A DNA stretch of 64,000 nt from Linum tenue (GCA_946122785.1 CAMGYJ010000008.1:18005475-18069474); one strand, 5' to 3'. Positions 22,173 through 33,635 are shown, numbered from the stretch's first letter. Numbers and translations are program-made. The notes: a model not told the origin generated them from the letters alone.

Positions 22173-24143
22173 ATGGCTGATGAGCAAATTGATTTTGAGG
22201 ACGAAGAATATGGAGGGGCTCAAAAGTTGCACTTCCAGGGAAGTGGTGCCATTCCTGCTATTACGGAAGAAGAAATGGGGGAGGATGATGAGTATGATGA
22301 TCTTTATAATGATGTGAATGTTGGTGAGAATTTCCTACAGATGCATCGATCTGAACCACCTGCTCCCCCTGCTAACATGAACAACGGGGCATTCCAAACT
22401 TCTAATGCTCCCGAATCAAGAGTTGAGGCACCAGCCGGGGGTGGTGGCGTTAGTGTGCAAGGGGTAAACATACCTGGAGTTGTTGCTGAAGGGAAATACT
22501 CTAATCCTCCAACACATATTCAAGAGAAAAATGAGGTTCCTGGTATAGTTAAGGGGCCAGAAAATGGTTCAGCTGCGTACTTGGATGTATCTGCTTCACA
22601 AAAGGGTAAGGTCATGGAGATTGTACGTGATACCCAAGTTCGTAGTATGGGATTTCAAGGAGCAGCTTCAATATCACCCAGTATCGGGGTTAATCCTTCT
22701 GATACAACTAGAAAGGTTCCCATGGAGCCTCAACCTATGCCAAGTACTGGAACAGGTAGTCTGACAGGTGCTCCACAGATGCCAGCTAATCCTATGAACA
22801 TGAACATGGATACCAATATCATAAGTGGAAATCAGATAAGGCCTCCTGTAGACAATGGTGCAACTATGCTGTTTGTTGGAGAATTGCATTGGTGGACGAC
22901 TGATTCAGAGCTTGAAAGTGTTTGTTCTCAGTACGGGAGAGTCAAGGAGATTAAGTTCTATGACAAAAGGGCTAGTGGTAAGTCAAAGGGTTACTGCCAA
23001 GTTGAGTTCTATGAAGCAGTCTCTGCTGCTGCTTGCAAAGAGGGAATGAATGGATTTTTGTTCAATGGCCGAGCTTGTGTTGTGGCCTTTGCTTCTCCAC
23101 AAACAATAAAGCAAATGGCAGCTTCCTACATGAACAAGAATGACAATCAGCCTCAGGCACAGACACAGGCAAGGAGGCCTATGAATGATGGTGCTGGAAG
23201 GGGTGGTGCAATGAATAATTATCCAGTTGGAGATGGTGGGAGAAATTTTGGAAGGGGTGGATGGGGACGTGGTGCACCAGGTGTTCTCAACAAAGCTCCG
23301 GGGGTTGGAGGACCAATTAGGGGAAGAGGCATGGGTGCTAAGAGTATGATGGGGGGTGGTGCTGGTGTTGGAGGCGGCATCAATGGGGGAGGCTATGGAC
23401 CGGGGCTAGGTGGTCCTGCATTTGGTGGTCCTGGTGCTGGAATGATGCCTCCACAGGCAATGATGGGAGCTGGATTTGATCCAACATACATGGGTAGAGG
23501 GGCTGGTTATGGAGGCTTTGGAGGAGCTCCTAGCTTTCCAGGCATGCTTCCTCAATTTCCATCAGTTAACACGATGGGACTTGCTGGGGTAGCTCCTCAT
23601 GTCAACCCAGCATTCTTTGGTCGCGGTATGGCTCCTAATGCTATGGGGATGATGGGTGGTACTTCAGGAATGGAAGGGCCAGGCATGGGAATGTGGTCTG
23701 AGACTGGCATGAGTGGATGGGGAGAAGAGCATGGAAGAAAGACTAGAGAATCAAGTTATGGTGCTGAAGATGGTGCTTCTGACTATGGCTATGGGGAGGC
23801 AAGTCATGAAAAGAATGGACGCTCAAGTGCTGCCCCTCGGGAGAAAGAGAGACCTTCTGGTCGTGACTGGTCGGGGACGTCTGATAGGAGGCACCGTGAG
23901 GAGAGGGAGCAGGAATGGGACAGATCTGAAAGGGATCATCGGGAGCCCCGTCACAGGGAGGAAAAAGATAGCCATAGAGATCACCGAAAGAGAGAACGTG
24001 ACTCAGGTTATGATGACGACTGGGATAGGGGCAAGTCTTCTTCTAGGCATCAGAGCAGGTCACGTGCAGTGCCTGAAGAAGATCACCGGTCAAGGTCACG
24101 GGATGCTGATTATGGAAAGAGGAGACGTCAGCCATCAGAGTGA
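22173..24143 (+). CDS. CFIm59/68 (CPSF6/7)-like RNA-binding protein, copy A
   Basis: A 656-aa nuclear protein with the architecture of the large subunits of cleavage factor Im, which help choose polyadenylation sites. The N-terminus is acidic (MADEQIDFEDEEYGG ... EEEMGEDDEYDDLYNDVNVG). One RRM lies at about 231-306, with RNP2 LFVGEL at 233 and RNP1 KSKGYCQVEF. A Gly/Met/Pro-rich middle follows. The C-terminus (about 565-656) is rich in RD, RE, RH and RS pairs and ends KRRRQPSE. The start is MADE because the leader intron ends just before it; the open frame extends upstream only into intron. A second copy lies 8 kb downstream. The exact Arabidopsis counterpart is not assigned. Confidence 0.88.
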   Translation: MADEQIDFEDEEYGGAQKLHFQGSGAIPAITEEEMGEDDEYDDLYNDVNVGENFLQMHRSEPPAPPANMNNGAFQTSNAPESRVEAPAGGGGVSVQGVNIPGVVAEGKYSNPPTHIQEKNEVPGIVKGPENGSAAYLDVSASQKGKVMEIVRDTQVRSMGFQGAASISPSIGVNPSDTTRKVPMEPQPMPSTGTGSLTGAPQMPANPMNMNMDTNIISGNQIRPPVDNGATMLFVGELHWWTTDSELESVCSQYGRVKEIKFYDKRASGKSKGYCQVEFYEAVSAAACKEGMNGFLFNGRACVVAFASPQTIKQMAASYMNKNDNQPQAQTQARRPMNDGAGRGGAMNNYPVGDGGRNFGRGGWGRGAPGVLNKAPGVGGPIRGRGMGAKSMMGGGAGVGGGINGGGYGPGLGGPAFGGPGAGMMPPQAMMGAGFDPTYMGRGAGYGGFGGAPSFPGMLPQFPSVNTMGLAGVAPHVNPAFFGRGMAPNAMGMMGGTSGMEGPGMGMWSETGMSGWGEEHGRKTRESSYGAEDGASDYGYGEASHEKNGRSSAAPREKERPSGRDWSGTSDRRHREEREQEWDRSERDHREPRHREEKDSHRDHRKRERDSGYDDDWDRGKSSSRHQSRSRAVPEEDHRSRSRDADYGKRRRQPSE

Positions 24144-24262
24144 CAACACCTTTGCATTTGGACCTTATTTTCTTTCCTCTTGGGTCGCTAAACCGGCGCA
24201 GCAGCCTTTGCAGTTATCTATATTGACCTGAAGCTGCAGAAAGTGATCTCTTGAGGAAAGAA

Positions 24263-25822
24263 GTAAGTTCTACTCGTGAGGATGAGAGAGTGTCTAAGTA
24301 CCTCGTTTCTTTCTTTCTGCATTCTACTGAATATTATTAGATGAACCCAGTGTTTGTGTGTTAGAAAACAAAGTGACTCTTACTCTGCGACTTACATTGC
24401 TATGCTAGTGGGGCTGGACTCAAGTATCCCACTGTTGAACCCCTCATTGAACTTATATATGTTTTGGATAATCTGGTTGTCGGTTGGTGAACTTGATCTA
24501 GAACTGTCTCATCTCATTTATTTTTATTTTTTTATTTTTGTAGCCGCTAGGAGACTGATCTCTAATTCTCTATTGTTATTTTGGCTAAGTGAAGCTTCAG
24601 TTGATATTAGTGTAGATTCTCGTGGTAACTGCCATGACTGGTTGACTTGCACCTTGCACTCATTGACATCAGATGCCATTAATTTTGTTCACAAAAAGGA
24701 TGGCAATGTCTTGGACCCTTCGTATCTGTATGACCATTTACCTAATGTTGTTTTATTTTTATAGTTGAAGGTTCATCGGGAAAGCTAGATTGGGGCTTTA
24801 ACCTTCCAAACGGCTATTTGTTTCTTGTTTCATTGGCCATTTAGCGAAAGTGAATAGTGGGGTAGCTTTCTTCACTCAAGTTTACTGCTTTACTTGTTTG
24901 TTTTGTTGCTATAATTGAACAAAGTTTCGTTGGGGGAGGGTCTATGCCTGCTCCAATTGTTTCATTAGCACTTCACATGATTTTGGAAAGTGAATTAATC
25001 CGTTAGTTTCTCTGTAGTGGTTTAACTTTGATTTGTCTTGTATTGTTTTTTTTTTTTTTTTTTTGTGTCCGTTAACTTTCTTATTCTTTGATTTGTCTGT
25101 TTTGTTTTGCTGTTCACTAGTTATTTCTTCTTCTTTTCACATAGTAGCAAATTCGAACTTCCTTATGACTAGTCCCTGAGCCAAATATTATAAACTCTGA
25201 AAGGGCTGCCGCCATTTGTGATGTCCATGCATGTGAATCCTAAGTGAAAGCTTTCAATTGAAAGTTCGTAAAGGAGGTTCGCAAGACAAGACTCCCTTGG
25301 TTGCTTCCTCACTTTTCTTGTTTTGGCCGATGGTTTCTTTTTTGATGTATGTTCTCTTAGCGACTGTTAAAAAATAGAAGGCCTATGTTATCTTTGGCCT
25401 TGCCAGACTTCTGCTGGTATCTGGAAGGGTTAGACAGTGCTAAATGAAGCTATTCCAAGTGTCTAGAATTTAGAGCTCCATCATAGTTCTACCATCATAG
25501 TGTTTCGTACTTGAAACCTGACCCCCAATCTTGGAGTCCCCCCCCCCCCCCTCCCCTTCCAAGTGATTTCTTGCTCAGTCTCTAAATCTCAGCTTCATTG
25601 CAATGTTGGTTGGGTATTTCCCCTCTTGATGACTGAACCTGTTGATTTTGAGAGCATTTATTGTGTGACACAAGTCTGTAGGTGTCATGGAGGTGTGTTG
25701 TCGGTAGAATGTCATTATCAGGAAATGGTTTGCTGTTAGGGTATGAAGTTGTGGGTTTTGGGTGCTTATCTTTAAACTTGACTTCTTTGATTGTTTATTG
25801 ACATGTTTTATTATCAATCCAG
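24263..25822 (+). other. conserved 3'-UTR intron of copy A
   Basis: A strong donor (AAGAA|GTAAGTTCT) lies 119 nt after the stop codon, and an acceptor (TTATCAATCCAG|GGAGT) follows 1560 bp later. Copy B has the same donor and acceptor sequences in the same positions, although the intron interior has diverged. This supports real splicing. An exon junction more than about 55 nt after a stop is a known trigger of nonsense-mediated decay. Confidence 0.65.
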
Positions 25823-26750
25823 GGAGTAGGCTGGACACCTCCTGTATTTCAATGATTGAATGCAACTGTAATGGTTGCTTGGGGGAAGATGTGTTAGATG
25901 AGCTGCCTTCATTGTGTTCCTCCCTTTATGGTTTTCGGTTTGCCAAGGTTGCAAAAGAAGCCTCCATTGTCCTTGTTTGTATCCATTTTTCGGTTTAAAT
26001 CTGTGCACTATGCTCCTACAAGAATGCTTGAAGCTGCGAAATGTTGAAGGAATGTGAGCGACTTGTTTTAGCTCATAATGACCCGATGTCTGTTTTTGTT
26101 GTTGTTATTGTTGTAAATCACCATTGTCTGTTTCAAAACGTGTAACCGGGTCCTTGGCATGTAAGTGGCCGCCTCTATGTTTTTGCCCTGTGTGTCAGCT
26201 TGTATTGCTGCAAGGTCCATGTTTGTAGTTTGTAATTTCCTTATGTAACCTGTTCTTAGAAGAGCTGCTGTTGGGGCAACAGATTGTTGCTCTTACCGAC
26301 GGCGTATGGCCACTGTACTGGATCACTACTACGAGTCACAGCCGCAGACGAGGGAAGGGTTTCTGGAGTTTTGCTTCCAGTTTTGCCGTTTGCATGTAAA
26401 TGATTTTTTTTGGATAGTTTAGGTCTTAGGAGAATTGAGATTAGTGCATGCTGTTCATTGCAGATGGCTGGGAGCCTGGGACTGAATAGTTGTGCCATGG
26501 TCTATGGACGCCATTTTTTCCCCATGTCCATTTGCTTTAGCTTACTGGATGTTGTAGCTTTTGTATTCACTGATTCCGGACATTCTAGGGTTTCCCATAT
26601 CGTTTTTAATGGGTAGATTTTTGTACTCACAACAGATGAATGGCAAAGGGATTAAGCAGTGTGTAGTGTGAGTGTGTGACCATGGATTCCCAAGTAGTTG
26701 TTTGGGCTTGAGAGTTTGTTTACTGGTTGTCGTTGCTGGCTTTTGCTGCT

Positions 26751-27040
26751 ATTGATTGGTTAACAAAAGAAACTGAAAGTCGATCCATCTTGTCCAACCC
26801 GACCCGCCCGCCTGTCTGTAATATAAGAGAGTAGCCAATTTTATGAGTGAGTTTAGGGTTCAATTTGAAGTTGAGGTATTGTGGTTGTGTACGGGTTTGG
26901 ATGGTTACAATTCAAGAATATTTAAACTGATTTGTGCTATTATTTATGTGTCGAAATTTTAGATATTTAATATATATCTCTCCAACCATAAATCTCTTAT
27001 TTTAGTTGTTACCAATGTCATTTATTTGGGACAAGTTACA
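26751..27040. other. intergenic between duplicated units
   Basis: Short spacer between duplicate A and a MITE. Nothing was identified. Confidence 0.5.
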
Positions 27041-27429
27041 GTGCTAACTCCATAAGGGGTTAGCACCATACTAACCACTCTAATCTTTATTTATTATATT
27101 TAAGTAAATTTGAGAATGGAGAATAATGAAGGTATATTTGATATTCTCAGAAATTAAATTTAATACATAAAATAACATTTATAATATTTATTTCGTCTCT
27201 CTAATAGATATACTGTTAGTAGCGGTTTTGGTGACTTGTACCCTTGTAGTAGTGTTTTTACAGGTGTAGCGTAGTTATATTAATTTAACTAGTAGTATTT
27301 CACCCATTATAAGAGTAGTAATTGCATAAGTAAGAATCACTACTAGAAAAATATTTCACCCATTATTATTCTAATATAATGGTTGTTAGAGTAGTTAGTA
27401 TGATGCTAACCCCTTAAGAGATTAGTACC
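27041..27429. mobile_element. MITE with about 44-bp terminal inverted repeats
   Basis: The left end (GTGCTAACTCCATAAGGGGT, then TAGCACCATACTAACCACTC) is matched inversely by the right end (GAGTAGTTAGTATGATGCTA, then ACCCCTTAAGAGATTAGTAC). No coding capacity. The interior is AT-rich. Confidence 0.78.
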
Positions 27430-27546
27430 TAATCTCATTCCCATTTATTTACATAGTTAGTTGATAAATTGTTCAATTATTTATCAAAGTGTTTCCTTAA
27501 CATGTACTTGTATTTAGATTCTCTGTTTATATTTAATTCTATAGTT

Positions 27547-27548
<2 letters not shown>

Positions 27549-27581
<33 letters not shown>
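27549..27581. repeat. (AT)n microsatellite
   Basis: Sixteen or so uninterrupted AT units in AT-rich intergenic DNA. Confidence 0.95.
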
Positions 27582-27586
<5 letters not shown>

Positions 27587-28029
27587 GTGAAATATTTTTA
27601 AATCTTGTATTTTTCTAATATGATGTTACTGCAACATTTTACTTGTTTTATAGTTTCATATTGTGTCGAATATATATTATTCGGCGTATTATATTATTAA
27701 AAGTATAAATTTTATTTTTGTATAATGAATTTGATGGTTATCCAATCCGATTCAAATCGCAACTCAAGAAACTCATAGGGTTTTGAAATTAATGTGTGCG
27801 TTTGGATCTACCATTATTTAACTCGATACTCATTGGTTGGATGATTCAAAATGATCAAAATCCACTCAAGTACACACATGTACGCCCCATGAAAGGATGT
27901 AGAACTTGCTTGTCGATTGTCAACATGATTGATCATGTAGATATCAGCGAGCTGCTTGCCCGTTGCGCCATGTCAGTTGAAATCAACAATCAACAGAAGT
28001 ATGTGGGTGGATTGCGAGTCACAATTATT

Positions 28030-29065
28030 TCAACTCGATAGTAATTGTGATTCAAAATAACCCGTGGCGGATGGGTGCGGTTGGGTCGCCGGTCAACCTG
28101 CAAAAGCAATTCTCCAACTAGCCATTAAGAAAGTTGACTAACATTTATAATAAGTTCATAACAAAATTAGTAAGATTGTATCAATAATTTGTGATTTTGA
28201 TACAATTAATAATTTATAGTTTGCATCTCAATATTTAATGGTTATTAACAATAATCTGCATACCAATATCCAATATCTAATGGATATTGCACAGCACAAT
28301 GACCAATAATAGTAGCCAAAACTATTATTCATTCTTCACCTTTTGAAGTATATAGTCAGACTATAGTGCAGTTCGAAAATATGATGAATATTCGATACTA
28401 TAAGAAACAATATTTTTTCATGTAAAAAATAGGATGCGGGTCATATGGGTGACCCGCAATCCACCCACCATCCACCCACATAAGTGCGCAGGGGCGGAGC
28501 TACCTTGTGCCTCGGGGGGGCCCCGGCCCCCCCGAGAATTTTGGAGATCGCGTGTAAAAATATCGGGAATTTTGAAAATTCTGAAGAAGTTAACTATTGT
28601 AGAATAACAATAACGTGCAATAATGAGCAACAATGTTTGGGTCTAGTCTAACGGAATGCAGCTGCTTGGTATTTGTGAATACCCAGTAGCATGGTTCAAT
28701 CCCTGGTAGCAACATTGCTTTTTTAGTTTTCCTACTACTTATTCAAATACTTTTTAATTTCAAAGTTCAAACTAGATAATGAAATTTTGGAGCTTATAAT
28801 ATTTTTCTAATTTAGATAATTAAATTTTGGAGTCTAGATAATTAAATTTTGAAGCTTATGACTCACAATGTAAATATTTTCTTAATTTTTTTTACGAATA
28901 TTATACAATAAAGTCCGGCCCCCCGACCACTAGATCCTAGCTCCGCCCCTGTAAGTGCGGGTGGGAGATTTACCAACCCGCAATCCACCCACCATCCACC
29001 CACATAAGTGCGGGTCGAGTTATTTACGGGTTGATCGATATTAATCCGCGGATTAACCACCCACG
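28030..29065. mobile_element. degenerate hAT-like element hosting a second hAT insertion
   Basis: 'acccgcaatccacccaccatccaccc' type sequence appears on both sides of the inner insertion (28489-28951). It resembles the subterminal repeats of the hAT element at 12235-12937. Outer ends could not be fixed, so the boundaries are approximate. Confidence 0.45.
28489..28951. mobile_element. nested hAT MITE, 463 bp, 8-bp TSD, tRNA-like core
   Basis: The ends are CAGGGGCGGAGCTA and TAGCTCCGCCCCTG, a near-perfect TIR. Perfect 8-bp target duplications TAAGTGCG flank it (28481-28488 and 28952-28959). Inside, near 28645-28710, lie a box A-like TAGTCTAACGG and a box B-like GGTTCAATCCC, spaced as in a tRNA gene. 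The rest does not fold into a full tRNA that I can see. Confidence 0.88.
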
Positions 29066-30236
29066 TGTCCACCCACTTCATTATTGAAATTAATTGCCAT
29101 GTAGGATTTGCAATTGACTAACATTATTGAGTCATGTAAAAAATAAATAATTTACACGTGTGATTTTTTGGTATGCTTTTACATAATTGTCCTTGTCTGG
29201 TCTCTTTCTTCCATTCTTCGTAATTTTAATTTCCTGTACGGATCTCTGCTCGAACCCTCGGTTTTGTCCGTAGAGAGAGACGCCAGCAGACGACAAATCC
29301 ATGCGTGCCCGCCTCATCGTCACTCTCGCGGGAACCAATTGGATGCCAATCTATTTCTCAACTTCAATCTGCAACAGGAAAACCTAATTTCTCACATCCG
29401 TCTTTCAAATCGGTAAATCCTCTCTCTCTGTCGCCGGCGAATTTCTGACCAGTGGGTATAGCTCTATATTCTAATGTTTCATTTCAATCTCATGTCTGAA
29501 TCAGTGTTGAATGTTCCGGACTTCTCGCTGGAGTGGGGTTTGAATCAATTCAGCGATCTGCTGCGGTTTCGAGCTCGCTCTGAGTCTAGGTGGTTGGGCG
29601 ACTCGCTCTCTTGGTTCTCTTCCTTCCATTTGAAGATTGCTCTTGGTATCAATCTATTGGTTTCTATTATGCTTCGTACATGCTGCTGTGGCCAATTTGT
29701 TCATTGGAGATATTCATTTCATCTTTTTTTCTGATACATTTCTGCAGCCCAACCTTTGGGAGTTTATCTATCTGCTCTCCATGTGTGCTCAATACCAGGC
29801 TGGTTTTTTTAATTTTATTTTAGGGTGCTGCTAATTTGGTAGTCCGAATTAGTGATTGTCAGATTGGTTATTGAATTATTGGAAATGAAATTAATTGAGT
29901 TTCAATTGTGTTTCCTCGAGCCTGTAACTTAATTATAAGCTCTTACAAGAGTAGGGTTCCGGTTGAAGTATCTCTATTTGTTGGTATACTTTATCTTTCT
30001 TTGGTATGGGACTGTTTTACATAATGAAAAGCATATATACCGTCTCTGCCATTCGGTAGTATAAAGTTTGGTCATTTCTACCTGAAGGAAATGGGTTTTG
30101 GGTGAATTATAAGCTTTTAATTTGTTAATTAATGATGCTGTTCTCCTTTGAATTCTTACTTGTTGTTTTACGATTGTGTCTCAGAAGTTTTAATCTTCAC
30201 CTATGTTCTCTTGTGTTTTAGAAGCGTCCGGATCTT

Positions 30237-32198
30237 ATGGCTGATGAGCGAATTGATTTTGAGGATGAAGAATATGGAGGGCCTCAGAAGTTGCAATTTC
30301 AAGGAAGTGGTACTATTCCTGCTCTTGCAGAGGAAGAGATGGGTGAAGATGATGAGTATGATGATCTTTATAATGATGTGAATGTTGGTGAGAATTTCCT
30401 ACAAATGCATCGATCTGAACCACCAGCCCCACCTGCTAATGTGAGCAATGGTGGGTTCCCAACTCAGAGTGCTACTGATTCCAGAGTTGAAGTGGCTGGT
30501 GGTGCTGGTTCACAAGCGGTACACAATCCTGGAGTTGCTGCTGAAGGGAAGTACACTAATCCTACAACACATTTCCAAGAGACAAAGGAGGGTCCTTCCG
30601 TAGTCAATGGACCAGAAAAAGGATCAGCTGGCTACCCAGATGGATCTGCTTCGCTAAAAGGAAAGGCCATGGAGATGCCACATGATACTCAAGTTCGAAA
30701 TATGGGATTTCAAGGAGCATCATCAATGTCATCAAATATTGCTGTTGACCCTTCTGGTTTGAATAGAAAAGTTCCTATTGAGCCATTGCCTATGCCGAGT
30801 ACTGGAGCAGGTAGTCTCACAAGTGTTCCTCAGATGCCAGCTAATCAAATGGGCATAAATGCGGGTGGCAATATCATTCATGAAAATCAGATAAGGCCTC
30901 CTATAGATAATGGTGCAACTATGCTGTTTGTTGGAGAATTGCATTGGTGGACAACCGATGCAGAGCTTGAGGTTGTTTGTTCTCAATATGGAAGAGTCAA
31001 GGAGATCAAGTTCTATGACGAAAGAGCTAGTGGTAAATCTAAGGGTTATTGCCAAGTTGAATTTTATGAGTCAGCGGCTGCAGCTGCTTGCAAAGAGGGA
31101 ATGAATGGGTTTATGTTTAATGGCCGAGCATGCGTTGTGGCTTTTGCTTCTCCTCAAACAATTAAGCAAATGGCGTCTTCTTACATGAACAAAAGCCAGA
31201 ATCAGCCTCAGGCACAGACACAGGCTAGAAGGCCTATGAATGATGGTGCTGGGAGGGGTGCCACGATGAATAATTATCCAGTTGGGGATGGTGGGAGAAA
31301 CTTCGGAAGGGGTGGGTGGGGCCGTGGTGCACCAGGTGTTCTCAATAAAGCTCCTGGAGTTGGTGGACCAATTAGAGGAAGAGGAGGCATGGGTGCTAAG
31401 GGTATGATGGGGGGTGCTGCTGGTGTTGGAGGCGGTATCAATGGGGGAGGCTATGGACCGGGGCTAGGTGGTCCTGCATTTGGTGGTCCTGGTGCTGGAA
31501 TGATGCCTCCACAGGCAATGATGGGAGCTGGATTCGATCCAACGTACATGGGTAGAGGTGCTGGCTTTGGAGGATTTGGAGGAGCTCCTGGCTTTCCAGG
31601 CATGCTTCCTCAATTTCCATCCGTTAACACAATGGGACTTGCTGGGGTAGCTCCTCATGTCAACCCAGCATTCTTTGGTCGTGGTATGGCTCCTAATGCT
31701 ATGGGGATGATGGGTACCTCAGGAATGGAAGGGCCAGGCATGGGAATGTGGTCTGAGACTGGCATGGGTGGATGGGGAGAAGAGCATGGAAGAAAGACTA
31801 GAGAATCAAGTTATGGTGCTGAAGATGGTGCTTCTGACTATGGTTATGGAGAGGCAAGTCATGAAAAAAATGGACGCTCAAGTGCTGCCCCTCGGGAAAA
31901 AGAGAGACCTTCTGGTCGTGACTGGTCGGGGACGTCTGATAGGAGGCACCGTGAGGAGAGGGAGCAGGAATGGGACAGATCTGAAAGGGATCATCGGGAG
32001 CCCCGTCACAGGGAGGAAAAAGATAGCCATAGAGATCACCGAAAGAGAGAACGTGACTCAGGTTATGATGATGACTGGGATAGGGGCAAGTCTTCTTCTA
32101 GGCATCAGAGTAGGTCGCGTGCAGTGCCTGAAGAAGATCACAGATCAAGGTCACGGGATGCGGATTATGGAAAGAGGAGACGTCAGCCATCAGAGTGA
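30237..32198 (+). CDS. CFIm59/68 (CPSF6/7)-like RNA-binding protein, copy B
   Basis: A 653-aa paralogue of the protein at 22173-24143 with the same order of parts: acidic N-terminus, RRM (LFVGEL at about 230, KSKGYCQVEF), Gly/Met-rich middle and RD/RE/RS C-terminus. The start is at the MADE codon 15 bases after the leader-intron acceptor (TGTTTTAG). N-terminal halves differ at many positions (for example ASQKGKVMEI versus ASLKGKAMEM). The last ~190 residues are almost the same, and the DNA there is nearly identical as well. Both frames are intact, so both may be functional. A post-duplication difference in expression cannot be read from sequence. Confidence 0.88.
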   Translation: MADERIDFEDEEYGGPQKLQFQGSGTIPALAEEEMGEDDEYDDLYNDVNVGENFLQMHRSEPPAPPANVSNGGFPTQSATDSRVEVAGGAGSQAVHNPGVAAEGKYTNPTTHFQETKEGPSVVNGPEKGSAGYPDGSASLKGKAMEMPHDTQVRNMGFQGASSMSSNIAVDPSGLNRKVPIEPLPMPSTGAGSLTSVPQMPANQMGINAGGNIIHENQIRPPIDNGATMLFVGELHWWTTDAELEVVCSQYGRVKEIKFYDERASGKSKGYCQVEFYESAAAAACKEGMNGFMFNGRACVVAFASPQTIKQMASSYMNKSQNQPQAQTQARRPMNDGAGRGATMNNYPVGDGGRNFGRGGWGRGAPGVLNKAPGVGGPIRGRGGMGAKGMMGGAAGVGGGINGGGYGPGLGGPAFGGPGAGMMPPQAMMGAGFDPTYMGRGAGFGGFGGAPGFPGMLPQFPSVNTMGLAGVAPHVNPAFFGRGMAPNAMGMMGTSGMEGPGMGMWSETGMGGWGEEHGRKTRESSYGAEDGASDYGYGEASHEKNGRSSAAPREKERPSGRDWSGTSDRRHREEREQEWDRSERDHREPRHREEKDSHRDHRKRERDSGYDDDWDRGKSSSRHQSRSRAVPEEDHRSRSRDADYGKRRRQPSE

Positions 32199-32321
32199 TA
32201 CAAGTTGACTATACGTTTACATGAGGACTTATTTCTGTCCTCGTGGCTCCAAAACAACATCAGCCTTTGCAGTTTCTGCATTCTACCTTAAACTGCAGAA
32301 AGTGACCTCTTGGGGGAAGAA

Positions 32322-33635
32322 GTAAGTTCTATCATTAGGATGAGAGAGTGCCTCAAGTCTCTCGTTTCTTTCTTACTGCATATTACCGAACATCATTAGA
32401 TGAACCCTAATATCTGTGTGCTAAAAATCATAGTATCTCTTGCTTGCAAACGTATGGTTATGCTTGAGGGGCTGGATTAGAGTATCCCACGTTGATGAAC
32501 TCATTGAACTTATATTTATTCTGGATAATCTGTTGGTGAACTTGTTCTAAACCTGTTGTGTCTTTTTGAATCTTATGTTCTTTTAATTGTTTAGTGAAGG
32601 TTCAGAATGATAGCTAAGCTCCATATTGGCTACCTGTTTCTTGTTTCATTAACCATTTAGTGGGAGTTAATGACAGTTAGTTTTCTTCATCAAAGTTTAC
32701 TCATTTACTCATTTTACTCACTTTCAATAAATCAATAACTGTATCCAGGGTATGCTGACACACCTATCTACTCTAACCCATTCCATCGGTGCTTCTCATC
32801 ATTTTGGGAAGCCCAAAATTCCTCTAGTTTTTCTATTGAGATTGAAAAAAGAAAGTTTGATCTTATGCTATGTTGCTTCTTCATTCTGTCTTTTAAGTTG
32901 GTAATTCATTGATATTTGTCTGTGTGGTTGGTTGTTCTAGTTTTTGCTTTTCTTTTTTCACATAGATGCAAAGTCTCATGTGATTTCATTCTCCATGTAG
33001 TAGCTGTCGAGCCAAACATACTGAACTTTATGCATTTCTCTTCTGGCCTCTGAAAGCAGAGTACAGCATATGTAATGTTCATGCATGCGTGGCTCTTAAT
33101 TGAAATTTCTAAGTGGAGGTTTCCGAGATGATACTCTTAATTATTTGCTTTTCTTGTCTTGGCGAATGTTTTTCTTAGAGTATGTTATTTTACTCTTGTC
33201 AGTCTTCTTGAGTTGTCTGGAGGTTTAGAAAGGACTGTGTCGAACCATTCGACACGTATATAATTAGAAGTACATATGGCTATTCCATCATAGTGGCTCT
33301 TACTTTAAACCTCGTGAGTTTGGTTGAAGTGAGATGTTACTGTTGAATCACAGATTCATTTCAGTGTTTGTTAGTTATTTCTTCCGTTGGGTGGCTGAAC
33401 CAGTTGACTTTGATAGCATGTGTAGTGTCACGAAAGTATGATATTGATCGCTACAGGATGTCATTATCAGGAAATGGGTAGTTATCTGTTGGATGGCTTT
33501 GCTGTTAGGATATGTAGTTGTGCTCTTTCTTGCAATTGGACACATGTCTTGTGGATTTTAGAGTTGCCTGTCGTTGAAAATTCAGTTTCTTCGATTGTCC
33601 ATTGACACAGGAGTTTTCTTTTATTATCAATCCAG
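32322..33635 (+). other. conserved 3'-UTR intron of copy B
   Basis: Donor AAG|AAGTAAGTTCT context at 32322 and acceptor TTATCAATCCAG ending at 33635. The junction would lie 123 nt after the stop. It is the counterpart of 24263-25822, shortened to 1314 bp. Confidence 0.65.

Larger units (their letters stand above)
21200..26750 (+). repeat. duplicated unit, copy A (gene plus flanks)
   Basis: From the 5' UTR (TCGTCACTCT.G.GGGAACCAA) through the gene and about 2.6 kb of downstream DNA, this matches 29230-34550 in order and orientation. Shared downstream blocks include TTATCAATCCAGGGAGT, AAATCACCATTGTCTGT, TCCTTGGCATGTAAGTGGCC and AGCTTGTATTGCTGCAAGG. Boundaries are approximate. Confidence 0.85.

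Noticed and set aside
24354..24764. 136-codon open frame after CFIm-like gene A
   Set aside because: It lies inside the conserved 3'-UTR intron, has no recognisable domain, and no equivalent frame is kept in copy B.
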